Source: a virus
Reading direction: 5' to 3' (one strand)
DNA length: 55,173 bases
IMG/VR virus record: IMGVR_UViG_3300048837_000354
Coordinates: 1-55,173 of that record
Shown piece by piece: positions 26,832 to 33,203 of this stretch (positions are counted from its first letter, which is position 1; each line of letters starts with the position of its first letter). The notes under the pieces are model-generated. The model did no database searches. It was given only the letters and a program-made list of their open reading frames with translations, and was not told where the DNA came from. Both the position numbers and the translations under genes were made by a program.

Positions 26832-28964
26832 TCAATCCTTTTTGTAGAAGTCGCTGCGGAAGCCGTGCGCCGACAGCGGGCAACCTTCGGCCCACGGGGG
26901 TACGACAGACATGCACGCTTCAAGCGCCTGGGTCGACAGAGAGTCGTCGTCGATGTCGTCTAGCGAGATGATTTCGTCGTGGACGTGCCCGATGATGTTG
27001 TAGCCGGCCTCGCGCGCCTTGAGCATGCCGTACACCAGGATATCGCGAGCAATGGCCTGCACCAGGTTCTCGATGATCTTGCCGCCGTGGGTGTCCATGC
27101 GCACCCACTTCTTCGAGGTCTGATGAACGCCCTCGTAGCTGATCTCCCACTTCTCCTGTTCGTCCCAGATCGGCTCGCCGGTCTTGTCGTCGACCGCCTG
27201 GATAAACTGGCCGTACTCGTTCTCGCGCGGGTGGCCGTGCTCGTCTATCTCCCACACCGGCCAAAGCTTCACGATCTTCTTGACCGCCGGACGGCAGTAG
27301 AACAGGTGGCGACCGGACGGAAGACGGATGCGCAGGAACGGCGGCTTGATGTCGAAGAGGAACATACCGACACGACGCGGCTCCTTGTCGCGGATGCAGT
27401 CTCGCATCGCGTTCTCAAGGTCGTACCACATCTGCTTCACTTCGGGAGAAAGGTTGCGGTAGATAGCGACCGCCTTGTGAGAAGCTTCGCGCGACAGCTT
27501 GACGCCCATGCTCTCCGCGTAGGCCCAAAGGCCCGTCTTCTTCTGGTCCGGATACTCGCCGACCAGATCGCCGCCGCCGAGACGATAGCCGCAGCCCAGC
27601 GCGGCGGGCTTGCACTCGTTGCGCTCGTCCTTGGTGATCTCGTCATATGGCTTGACCAGGTAGTGAACGCCGAACGCCTTGTACGGATCGAGCTTCTTCT
27701 CCAACACGTCAAGCCAGAACTTGCACCCGGTGATCCACGCAATCACGCACAGTTCGATAGCCGAGAGGTCGCAGACGTTCAAGACCTTGCCGGCCGGCGC
27801 GATGAACGCGGAGCGGATCGACGACACGAGCACGTCTAGCACGTTGCCGAACAGGAACTCCAACGTCTCGAAGTCCCGGTCGCGGATCAACTGCCGCACG
27901 TAGCCCAGGTGCGGCTCCACGCGCTTCACGGGGCGCGGGAGATTCTGCAACTGCACAACCCGGCCCGCCCAGCGTCCAGTGCGCCCAGCGCCGCAGAACT
28001 GCATCGTGTAGCGCAGGATGCCGTCGTCCGCGACAGCACGCAGCATGGCGTCGAACTTCTTGAGGCTGGTCTTCGTCGACGCGGTGCGCAGCGCGAGGAA
28101 GTCCTTGGCCTCCTTGGTGATCTTGTCGCCGAAGTCAGCGAGCGCCAGCTTCACGCGGTCCTTGCGCAGGCTCTCGAACGGGTAGCCGCGCGCTGCAAGC
28201 CACGGTTGTGCCTGCTGCGTTGAGTTCGGATTCTTGAGACCGGAAACCTTGATCATCTCGGCCTTGAACATCGCGGCCCACTGCTTCGCCATTGCGATAG
28301 CGCCGTGAACCAACTCAAGGTCTACCGGATAGCCTTCGTCGTTGATGTCCTGATCGAACGCCCAAAGCTCGAACACTTCACCGAAGTTCGGAAAGAACTG
28401 CCGCAGCACGCGGAACACCTTGTCTTCGGCGACCACGTCCTGTCGGCCGTAGCCGCAGAACTCGGCCCACTCCGCCGGGTGGCTATCCCAGTCGTTGAAC
28501 TCGCGCGGATTCTTCGCGGTGACGTGGTTCTTCGGTCGAGGCTTGCAGAAGAGATTGATCAGCGCCTTGCCGCGCGGGTCCTTCTGGTAGTCCTTGTGCA
28601 GGCGCAGTGCATCGCGCGTCAACTGGTCCAGGTTGCCAGGCAAAGCCAGCGAGAAGGCCATCGCCATTGTGCAGATGAAACGCGACGCCGGAAGATCAAT
28701 CTTTAGCACGTGCTTGAGAATCAGACGCTCGAACGCCGCGTTGTGCGCGACAATCTTTATGTTGGGGTCGAGCAGCCACGCGCGCAGCTTCGCCGGCATG
28801 TCCGGGCGAAGGTGCGGATACCAGACCAGCGGTTCACCGTCGTCGAGCTTGACCCAGAGCATCAACACGCGCGTCGATGGGTCGCGCGCATACACGTCGA
28901 CGCCACACATTTTCAGGTCGACCTTGGACCGCGTCTCGAAGTCGGTGTGCAGGAGTTGAGTCAC
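26832..28964 (-). CDS. Family A DNA polymerase with 3'-5' exonuclease
   Basis: 710 residues from GTG at 28962-28964. Exonuclease: HTDFETRS (Asp8, Glu10), VAHNAAFE (about 73-79) and CGYGRQDVVAE (near 180). Polymerase: motif A NVCDLSAIELCVIAWITG, motif B around KDERNECKPAALGCGYRLGG, and motif C NIIGHVHDEII near 660. No 5'-3' exonuclease domain. It should be the phage replicase. The start overlaps, as GTGA, the stop of the alternate methyltransferase frame at 28961, which supports that frame as the true gene end. Confidence 0.95.
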   Translation of the reverse strand: MTQLLHTDFETRSKVDLKMCGVDVYARDPSTRVLMLWVKLDDGEPLVWYPHLRPDMPAKLRAWLLDPNIKIVAHNAAFERLILKHVLKIDLPASRFICTMAMAFSLALPGNLDQLTRDALRLHKDYQKDPRGKALINLFCKPRPKNHVTAKNPREFNDWDSHPAEWAEFCGYGRQDVVAEDKVFRVLRQFFPNFGEVFELWAFDQDINDEGYPVDLELVHGAIAMAKQWAAMFKAEMIKVSGLKNPNSTQQAQPWLAARGYPFESLRKDRVKLALADFGDKITKEAKDFLALRTASTKTSLKKFDAMLRAVADDGILRYTMQFCGAGRTGRWAGRVVQLQNLPRPVKRVEPHLGYVRQLIRDRDFETLEFLFGNVLDVLVSSIRSAFIAPAGKVLNVCDLSAIELCVIAWITGCKFWLDVLEKKLDPYKAFGVHYLVKPYDEITKDERNECKPAALGCGYRLGGGDLVGEYPDQKKTGLWAYAESMGVKLSREASHKAVAIYRNLSPEVKQMWYDLENAMRDCIRDKEPRRVGMFLFDIKPPFLRIRLPSGRHLFYCRPAVKKIVKLWPVWEIDEHGHPRENEYGQFIQAVDDKTGEPIWDEQEKWEISYEGVHQTSKKWVRMDTHGGKIIENLVQAIARDILVYGMLKAREAGYNIIGHVHDEIISLDDIDDDSLSTQALEACMSVVPPWAEGCPLSAHGFRSDFYKKD

Positions 28965-29281
28965 GGGCGTACGTCCATCCAGGCTTTGATCACTTCGGCG
29001 AAGAGCGGCGGGACGATGGCATTACCGTAGGCGCGCAGTCTTCCCACTCGGGAGGGAACCCCATCAGCCAGCAGACGAACTCCGAGGCCAACGCGCCGGG
29101 CTTTTCCGTCGTGGCCGAGAATCCAGCGGGAGTCATCCCACATTCCGCGAGCAATTCCGGAACCGTGACTATCTGCGTCGCCAATGTCCACTGGCCGCGC
29201 GGATGCAGCCTCTCCGCTTCTTTCACTTGTGCCGCTACGCTCGCTGCACTCACCGACGCATTGTGAGTCGGAGTCGCCCAA
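28961..29281 (-). pseudogene. Displaced C-terminal part of the cytosine methyltransferase (motif X frame)
   Basis: This frame has no convincing ribosome site but carries the conserved C-terminal end of a phage cytosine methyltransferase: DDSRWILGHDGKARRVGLG, then LLADGVPSRVGRLRAYGNA and IVPPLFAEVIKAWM. Motif X (GNAIVP) helps form the AdoMet pocket. Its stop overlaps the polymerase start by GTGA, the junction style used across this genome. It is joined to the N-terminal part if one GA unit is removed at 29333-29342. Confidence 0.75.
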
Positions 29282-29901
29282 AGTGCCGCGTAGACCTGTC
29301 GCGGCAACTGATCCACTCTGGTCCGCCCTGCTTCTCTCTCTCCCGAGACATGCCCGGCGTGTCTTTGTAGTCCCGCGCCGACGCCGTCACCCACAACGCA
29401 CTTTCCAGCGGCGAAGGCGATGCGGTCGCGACGGTGAGGCGCGTTGACGGCACAAGCTGGTAGTACGGCCGACCCGCAGGCGTAGCCGATGCCTTCCAGG
29501 TCAGCAAACACTCGATCGAGCCAATTTTTTCTAATCGCTGCTGCAACCTGCTCTCCCATGCAAACGGCGGGTCGGCAAGCGGCGATAAGGCGGAAGTAGT
29601 GTGGCCATAGGTCCCGTTCGTCGTCGGTGCCGAGTTGCTTGCCAGCGACGCTATACGGCTGGCACGGCGCACTGCCCGTCCAGAGTTCGCGACCATCGGG
29701 CCAGCCGGCGAGACGTGCAGCAAGACTCCACCCAGCAATGCCAGCGAAGAAGTGGCACTGTGTGAAGAACTCAAGGTCTTCTGGTTGAACTTCCGTGATG
29801 CTGCGTTCATCCACTTCTCCGTCAGGAATGTGACCGGCTTTGATCAAGTTGCGAATCCACTGCGCGGCGTACGGCTCAAATTCGTTGTAGTAGTTCGACA
29901 T
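28990..29901 (-). CDS. C5-cytosine DNA methyltransferase, frame broken near residue 190
   Basis: 303 residues as it stands; the ATG (29899-29901) has GAGG 7 bases upstream. Motif I FFAGIAGWSLAARLAGW, motif IV with the catalytic Cys GSAPCQPYS, motif VI GEQV (usually ENV) and motif VIII HRRDRIAFA are present. The chain then changes character after RHAGHVSGEREAGRT and ends MPSSRRSSPK without motif X. Motif X (LRAYGNAIVP) is encoded just downstream in another frame ending at 28961. The frame switch coincides with a (GA)5 tract; with one unit fewer, a 312-residue enzyme with all motifs would result. As read, the enzyme is probably inactive. The role would be to modify phage DNA against restriction. 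Confidence 0.85.
   Translation of the reverse strand: MSNYYNEFEPYAAQWIRNLIKAGHIPDGEVDERSITEVQPEDLEFFTQCHFFAGIAGWSLAARLAGWPDGRELWTGSAPCQPYSVAGKQLGTDDERDLWPHYFRLIAACRPAVCMGEQVAAAIRKNWLDRVFADLEGIGYACGSAVLPACAVNAPHRRDRIAFAAGKCVVGDGVGAGLQRHAGHVSGEREAGRTRVDQLPRQVYAALWATPTHNASVSAASVAAQVKEAERLHPRGQWTLATQIVTVPELLAECGMTPAGFSATTEKPGALASEFVCWLMGFPPEWEDCAPTVMPSSRRSSPK
29250..29810 (-). CDS. Overprinted ORF inside the methyltransferase gene (truncated by the same shift)
   Basis: 186 residues in a second frame of the methyltransferase gene. The ATG (29808-29810) has GGAG 6 bases upstream, a good ribosome site. The sequence has order rather than shadow-like randomness: LLGGVLLHVSPAGPMVANSG, ESRLQQRLEKIGSIECLLTW, KASATPAGRPYYQLVPSTR, ARDYKDTPGMSRERE. 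From memory these motifs recur in a phage protein of unknown function that accompanies Dcm-type enzymes and normally continues into RVDQLPRQV...WLMGFPPEWEDCAPTVM, which here sits in the methyltransferase frame. Deleting one GA unit at 29333-29342 would give an uninterrupted 272-residue protein ending at 28990. Confidence 0.6.
   Translation of the reverse strand: MNAASRKFNQKTLSSSHSATSSLALLGGVLLHVSPAGPMVANSGRAVRRASRIASLASNSAPTTNGTYGHTTSALSPLADPPFAWESRLQQRLEKIGSIECLLTWKASATPAGRPYYQLVPSTRLTVATASPSPLESALWVTASARDYKDTPGMSREREKQGGPEWISCRDRSTRHFGRLRLTMRR
29333..29342 (-). repeat. (GA)5 dinucleotide tract at the frame switch
   Basis: On the plus strand this is (TC)5. Both overlapping frames change identity exactly here. 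Going from five to four units shifts both in the restoring direction, so the tract is either a slippage hot spot, a phase-variation switch, or a sequencing/assembly error. Confidence 0.85.
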
Positions 29902-29917
29902 GCGCGTGCCTCAAAAA

Positions 29918-29950
29918 CGAAAAACCCCGGCTACCTTGCGATAGCCGGGG
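29918..29950 (-). terminator. Intrinsic terminator upstream of the methyltransferase
   Basis: Perfect 9-bp stem CCCCGGCTA/TAGCCGGGG (29925-29933 with 29942-29950), 8-base loop, followed on the minus strand by TTTTTCGTTTTTG. It lies only 17 bases before the methyltransferase start, leaving no room for a promoter between them, so downstream genes need read-through, antitermination or attenuation. Confidence 0.9.
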
Positions 29951-29965
29951 TGGACCCTAGGGAGG

Positions 29966-30007
29966 GCTGTGCAGAGTCATCGGGGACGAACCCCTCTCCT
30001 GCACGGC
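29966..30007 (-). ncRNA. 42-nt structured leader before the terminator
   Basis: A 9-bp stem (GCTGTGCAG with CTGCACGGC, one G-U pair) encloses a second hairpin GGGG-ACGAA-CCCC. It lies between the DUF2815 stop and the terminator. It is not a tRNA (no D or anticodon arm). It may be an RNA signal acting on the terminator; this is inference. Confidence 0.5.
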
Positions 30008-30044
30008 TAACCCTACGGAACGGCTCCCGGCCTGTCAACCGAGA

Positions 30045-30632
30045 TCAGTTGTCCCAGTCCGAGTCGTCGCCCGCGCCTTCCTTGAACTCGGGCTCGACGG
30101 TCTCGAAGCCTTCGGCCGTGTCCGGACGCTCGGTGCCGAAGCGCGTGCCCTCGCCGACGTACTGCACGGCCAGGAGGTTCGCGTTGACCTTCTTGCCCCA
30201 GGAGTTGTCCTGCTTCCACGGCTTGATCTTGATGTTGACGATGCAGCCGGCGTAGAGGATGCCGTCCTTGGGGTTGATCGGCGACATATCACGGTTGAAA
30301 ACGTCGGGCTTGTTGTCGACGTTCTCGGACGCCGAGATCACCCAGTGGCCTTCCTGCTCGGCCTTGCCGCTGTCGTTGCCGTTGCGCAGGAACAGGTTGG
30401 CCGTGCCGACCTTCGCCTTGAAGTATTCCATCTGCAGTTCGCTCAGACGGCCCTTGAGGTACTTGATCGCCTCGGCGTGCGTGGTCTCGGGCAACAGGCC
30501 CTTGCACGAATACTTCAACTTTTCCTTCTCCGGGTTCTTCGCCCACGGCTCGAAGACGTGCGGGTAGGAGAGGACGACGTTCTTGACGATGATGCTGCCG
30601 TCTTCGCAGACGGTGATGTTCTTGATGGACAT
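30045..30632 (-). CDS. DUF2815 ssDNA-binding-like protein
   Basis: 195 residues. The N-terminus (IIVKNVVLSYPHVFEPW), middle (YFKAKVGTANLFLRNGNDSG, HWVISASENVDNKPDVFN) and YAGCIVNIKIKPWKQDNSWG match DUF2815, which has an OB-like fold and is taken as the phage single-stranded DNA-binding protein. The acidic tail ends DDSDWDN, as in SSBs that recruit partners through the C-terminus. It is paired with DUF2800 upstream, as in many phage replication modules. Confidence 0.9.
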   Translation of the reverse strand: MSIKNITVCEDGSIIVKNVVLSYPHVFEPWAKNPEKEKLKYSCKGLLPETTHAEAIKYLKGRLSELQMEYFKAKVGTANLFLRNGNDSGKAEQEGHWVISASENVDNKPDVFNRDMSPINPKDGILYAGCIVNIKIKPWKQDNSWGKKVNANLLAVQYVGEGTRFGTERPDTAEGFETVEPEFKEGAGDDSDWDN

Positions 30633-30655
30633 GTTTGATTACTCGCTTTGTCGGT

Positions 30656-31942
30656 TTACTCGCTGTCCCACTCGGCCTCTTCATCGTCGAGGTTGTCGAA
30701 CCCGTCGATGCCAATGGGGTTTCCCTTGTACGGAGGACGCTTGTCGCTTTCGTCCACAATACACGGACCGCCGGGAGGCTTTATGATCATCCCGGCTAGT
30801 TCTTTCCGCTGATCCTTGGTGATCAACTTCATCGCCTGGTTCGGCGACACCATCTTCTTGACGTACACCTTTTCCACTTCAAGATCGCAGTCCAGACGCA
30901 GGAACAACTCGGCCTGACGTTTGTCGGCGAACTTCCGGTGCTTGTCGATCTCAACCAGTTTGACGCCGGGCAGCGCGTGACCGTGACCCATCATCCGCAG
31001 CATCTCACGCGCGATAGCTGTCGCGCGATTGTTGATCATCGGAATCTTGCGCCAGGCGTCGACCAGTTCTTCGTCGGACAGCAGCACCGGGTCGACGTAC
31101 TGCAACTCGGTCTCGCCGTCGAAGCCTGTCTCGATGACCTCGAAGCCCAACGCGCGGCCCTTCGACAGGTACTCCGCTTGCGCGCGGCAGCGGCCGGACA
31201 CCTTGCAGAACCGACACGCCTTCTCGGTCGGGCCGAAGGGCGGGTTTGGCTGCAGCGCACGCTCGTTCTGGCGCTTGATGTGCGCGCAGAGGTCGAGTAG
31301 TTCTTGCCGCGAGATCGTCCACACGTCGCGGTGGTTGAGGCGCGGCTGGCAAATGCGGATGTGGATCGTATGGACATCGTCGAACGGGTCCACGTGCTTG
31401 AGCGAGCCCGAGGCGTAATTGACGCCCTGTAGGTTGTTCTTCGCGAACACCTGAACGCCTTTGCCATACTTGAGGTCGGTGACCCACATCTCGCCCTGGT
31501 GTACGGCAATGTGGTCAGACGTGCCGCCCTGCGGCTCCAACGGGAAACCGTCTTCGTCTTCATCGGGGCACAGATGTGAGATGTCCACGCGGACCTCGAC
31601 GAAGTGATCGCCGGGCAACTCGTTGCACCAGTCGACGTACTCCTGCACGGCCACGACCATTTCGTCGTCGACCTCGAACGCCCAGCCCTCGCCTTCTGCC
31701 GGCGCAGGACGCTTCTCGTGGACGAAGTACGTGTCGCCCTTGAGCGTCACGCCCAGCGTGCAGCCTTCGTACTTCGATGCACGGGCTTTCTTCTGCAGGC
31801 ACAGTTCGCCCAGGTGGTGCGCTGCGGTTCCGTGCGCTGCGTCGCGCGACGGCTGATCGGGTTCTCGCTCGTTCAGCAGCAGCGACGCCGGGCAATCGGC
31901 GACGCGCTGGGAAGAGGATGGTGCGAAGCGGGAGTGCGCCAT
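30656..31942 (-). CDS. DUF2800 nuclease (PD-(D/E)XK type)
   Basis: 428 residues. DUF2800 hallmarks are visible: the N-terminal HSRFAPSSSQRVADCPASL, AHGTAAHHLGELCL, a catalytic strand in MWVTDLKYGKGVQVFAKNN (Asp and Lys of the D-E-x-K site), and cysteines KACRFCKVSGRCRAQAEY that could hold an iron-sulfur cluster, as in Cas4/AddB-like nucleases. It probably processes DNA ends during recombination-dependent replication, together with DUF2815. Confidence 0.9.
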   Translation of the reverse strand: MAHSRFAPSSSQRVADCPASLLLNEREPDQPSRDAAHGTAAHHLGELCLQKKARASKYEGCTLGVTLKGDTYFVHEKRPAPAEGEGWAFEVDDEMVVAVQEYVDWCNELPGDHFVEVRVDISHLCPDEDEDGFPLEPQGGTSDHIAVHQGEMWVTDLKYGKGVQVFAKNNLQGVNYASGSLKHVDPFDDVHTIHIRICQPRLNHRDVWTISRQELLDLCAHIKRQNERALQPNPPFGPTEKACRFCKVSGRCRAQAEYLSKGRALGFEVIETGFDGETELQYVDPVLLSDEELVDAWRKIPMINNRATAIAREMLRMMGHGHALPGVKLVEIDKHRKFADKRQAELFLRLDCDLEVEKVYVKKMVSPNQAMKLITKDQRKELAGMIIKPPGGPCIVDESDKRPPYKGNPIGIDGFDNLDDEEAEWDSE

Positions 31943-31945
31943 AGG

Positions 31946-32179
31946 TCAGACCAACATCAGCGCGCTTTGCACGAAGTTCAACTTCATGTTCGGCGTGAAC
32001 TCGACAGTGACGTGGACGCCTTTCCTCGACAGCGTCATCGCAACCACTTCGCCGGGCTTGACCTTCTGCACGAGTCGCATGTCTGACGCCCACTTCGGCG
32101 CGCGTTCGTCCTGCGTCGCAATGTATTCCTCGGTGACGCGCACTTTGTCGCCGAGTTCAAAGCGGAAATCTGCGTACAT
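31946..32179 (-). CDS. Small unknown protein
   Basis: 77 residues, beta-rich: FRFELGDKVRVTEEYIATQD then VKPGEVVAMTLSRKGVHVTV and EFTPNMKLNF. The pattern GDKVRV...V.PGEV suggests a small SH3-like barrel. It sits 3 bases before DUF2800 in the same operon and after an intrinsic terminator at 32236-32262, so its expression may be reduced relative to the first gene. Function unknown. Confidence 0.7.
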   Translation of the reverse strand: MYADFRFELGDKVRVTEEYIATQDERAPKWASDMRLVQKVKPGEVVAMTLSRKGVHVTVEFTPNMKLNFVQSALMLV

Positions 32180-32235
32180 GGGTTGCTCCGATCAGTTCGG
32201 TCTGGCGTCTCGCAAAACGGCACACCGAAGCCTCT

Positions 32236-32262
32236 GGAAAAGATGGCGGCCCGGAGGCCGCC
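32236..32262 (-). terminator. Intrinsic terminator between first and second gene of the operon
   Basis: GGCGGCC-CGGA-GGCCGCC stem (32245-32262) followed on the minus strand by ATCTTTTCC. The short, interrupted T tract suggests partial termination. Confidence 0.7.
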
Positions 32263-32287
32263 ACCCTAGTTCAACGCACCAGGCCGA

Positions 32288-32758
32288 TTAGGCCAGCGCC
32301 GCGTCGCAGAGCTTGACGGCCTTCTCGTACTGCTCGGGCTTGATCTCGCTCGGCGTCTTGACGCCCAGCTTCGCCATGATCGACTTGGCCTCGTCGACGT
32401 TCTTCTTCTCGCCGCCCTTGTCGCGGACCTTGAGGATCGCGTCGCGCACGTCCTCGGCCGTCAGCGCCTTGGCCGGGGTCGCCGGGCTGTCGCCCCAGTC
32501 GTCGCCGTCGTCACCGCCGGCTTCGGCTTCGGCCGCAGCCTTCGCCGCCGCCGCCGCCGCTTCTGCCGCCGCCTTGATCTCGGCCTTGGTGGGCTTCTTG
32601 CCTTCGGTGGCGGCCGGCGTCGCGGCCCCGGCGTCGTTGCGCGTGATCTGCACGCCGTTCGCGTTGATGTCCTTGAGCACCTGGGTCTGCACGTTGATGG
32701 CATCGGTGTAGCCGACCAGGGCTTTTGCGAGGTTGTCGAGGGTCTGTTCGATGGACAT
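32288..32758 (-). CDS. Ala-rich acidic protein, first gene of the leftward replication operon
   Basis: 156 residues. A helical N-terminus (IEQTLDNLAKALVGYTDAIN) is followed by a low-complexity Ala/Lys/Glu helix (about 60-95), an acidic patch (GGDDGDDWGD) and a C-terminal helical domain (LTAEDVRDAILKVRDKGGEK). AAGAAGG lies before the start. From memory, proteins of this layout occur at the head of DUF2815/DUF2800 operons in other phages, without known function. Being first in the operon suggests a high expression level. Confidence 0.7.
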   Translation of the reverse strand: MSIEQTLDNLAKALVGYTDAINVQTQVLKDINANGVQITRNDAGAATPAATEGKKPTKAEIKAAAEAAAAAAKAAAEAEAGGDDGDDWGDSPATPAKALTAEDVRDAILKVRDKGGEKKNVDEAKSIMAKLGVKTPSEIKPEQYEKAVKLCDAALA

Positions 32759-32845
32759 GTTGATTGCCTTCTTTGGTAGGTAGGGTTAACGGACGCCGCC
32801 GATGGTGGTGCCTTTCGTTCTCACGGAGCGAGACGGTCAGGGCAG

Positions 32846-32875
32846 TTGCGTTTGGCGGTTCCGTGGGACTACTAT
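32846..32875 (+). promoter_or_regulatory. Sigma70-like promoter for the rightward primase operon
   Basis: TTGCGT (32846-32851), 18-base spacer, TACTAT (32870-32875). Transcription would start near the inverted repeat at 32880-32904. Confidence 0.6.
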
Positions 32876-32879
32876 GGGG

Positions 32880-32904
32880 CCTAGTAATTGCTATGTCAAC
32901 TAGG
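32880..32904. promoter_or_regulatory. Operator-like inverted repeat CCTAGT-N13-ACTAGG
   Basis: Six-base arms at 32880-32885 and 32899-32904 with centre-to-centre spacing of about two helical turns. It overlaps the predicted transcription start and the ribosome site of the Cro-like gene, so that protein may bind here and control itself. Inference from position. Confidence 0.55.
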
Positions 32905-32912
32905 GGTCACCG

Positions 32913-33176
32913 ATGGAACCAATCAAGCCGCGTAGCCAGATGACTCGCCAAGAGATCGTCTCCGTGATCCTCCGTTCGTGCGCGTTGCTCGTCGATCCTC
33001 GCAACGGCCACCTTCGTTCACTGGCTACCGCGTTGGAGCTTCACGAAGTCACGCTGAGCAACTGGATCGCACAAGGCTTCGTGCCGGAGTTCCAGGTGCA
33101 GAAGTTGCAACGCAAGTTCGGTAGCCAAGCCGCCCCGCTCGATGACCTGTGCCCGGTCGAGAACCGCCGCGCGTAA
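32913..33176 (+). CDS. Cro/YdaS-like HTH DNA-binding protein
   Basis: 87 residues. Helix-turn-helix at about 35-58: LRSLATALELHEVTLSNWIA, followed by VPEFQVQKLQRKFGSQ, the layout of Cro/YdaS-like phage regulators, in which the third helix is followed by a short C-terminal helix. It opens the rightward primase operon, directly after a promoter and an operator-like repeat, and likely controls the divergent early promoters. AGGGG lies 6 bases before the ATG. Confidence 0.8.
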   Translation: MEPIKPRSQMTRQEIVSVILRSCALLVDPRNGHLRSLATALELHEVTLSNWIAQGFVPEFQVQKLQRKFGSQAAPLDDLCPVENRRA

Positions 33177-33203
33177 TCAACGTCTCGACTCGGGGAAATA
33201 AAA

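Larger units (their letters stand above)
32759..32912. promoter_or_regulatory. Divergent promoter region between replication operons
   Basis: 154-bp gap between the leftward operon (32758) and rightward operon (32913). A rightward promoter and an operator-like inverted repeat are given separately. For the leftward operon I see only AAGAAGG as a ribosome site; no convincing -35/-10 pair. Confidence 0.7.

Noticed and set aside
29966-30007. A tRNA in the DUF2815-methyltransferase gap
   Set aside because: The T-arm-like GGGGTTCGTCCCC lacks D and anticodon arms; it folds better as a two-stem hairpin.
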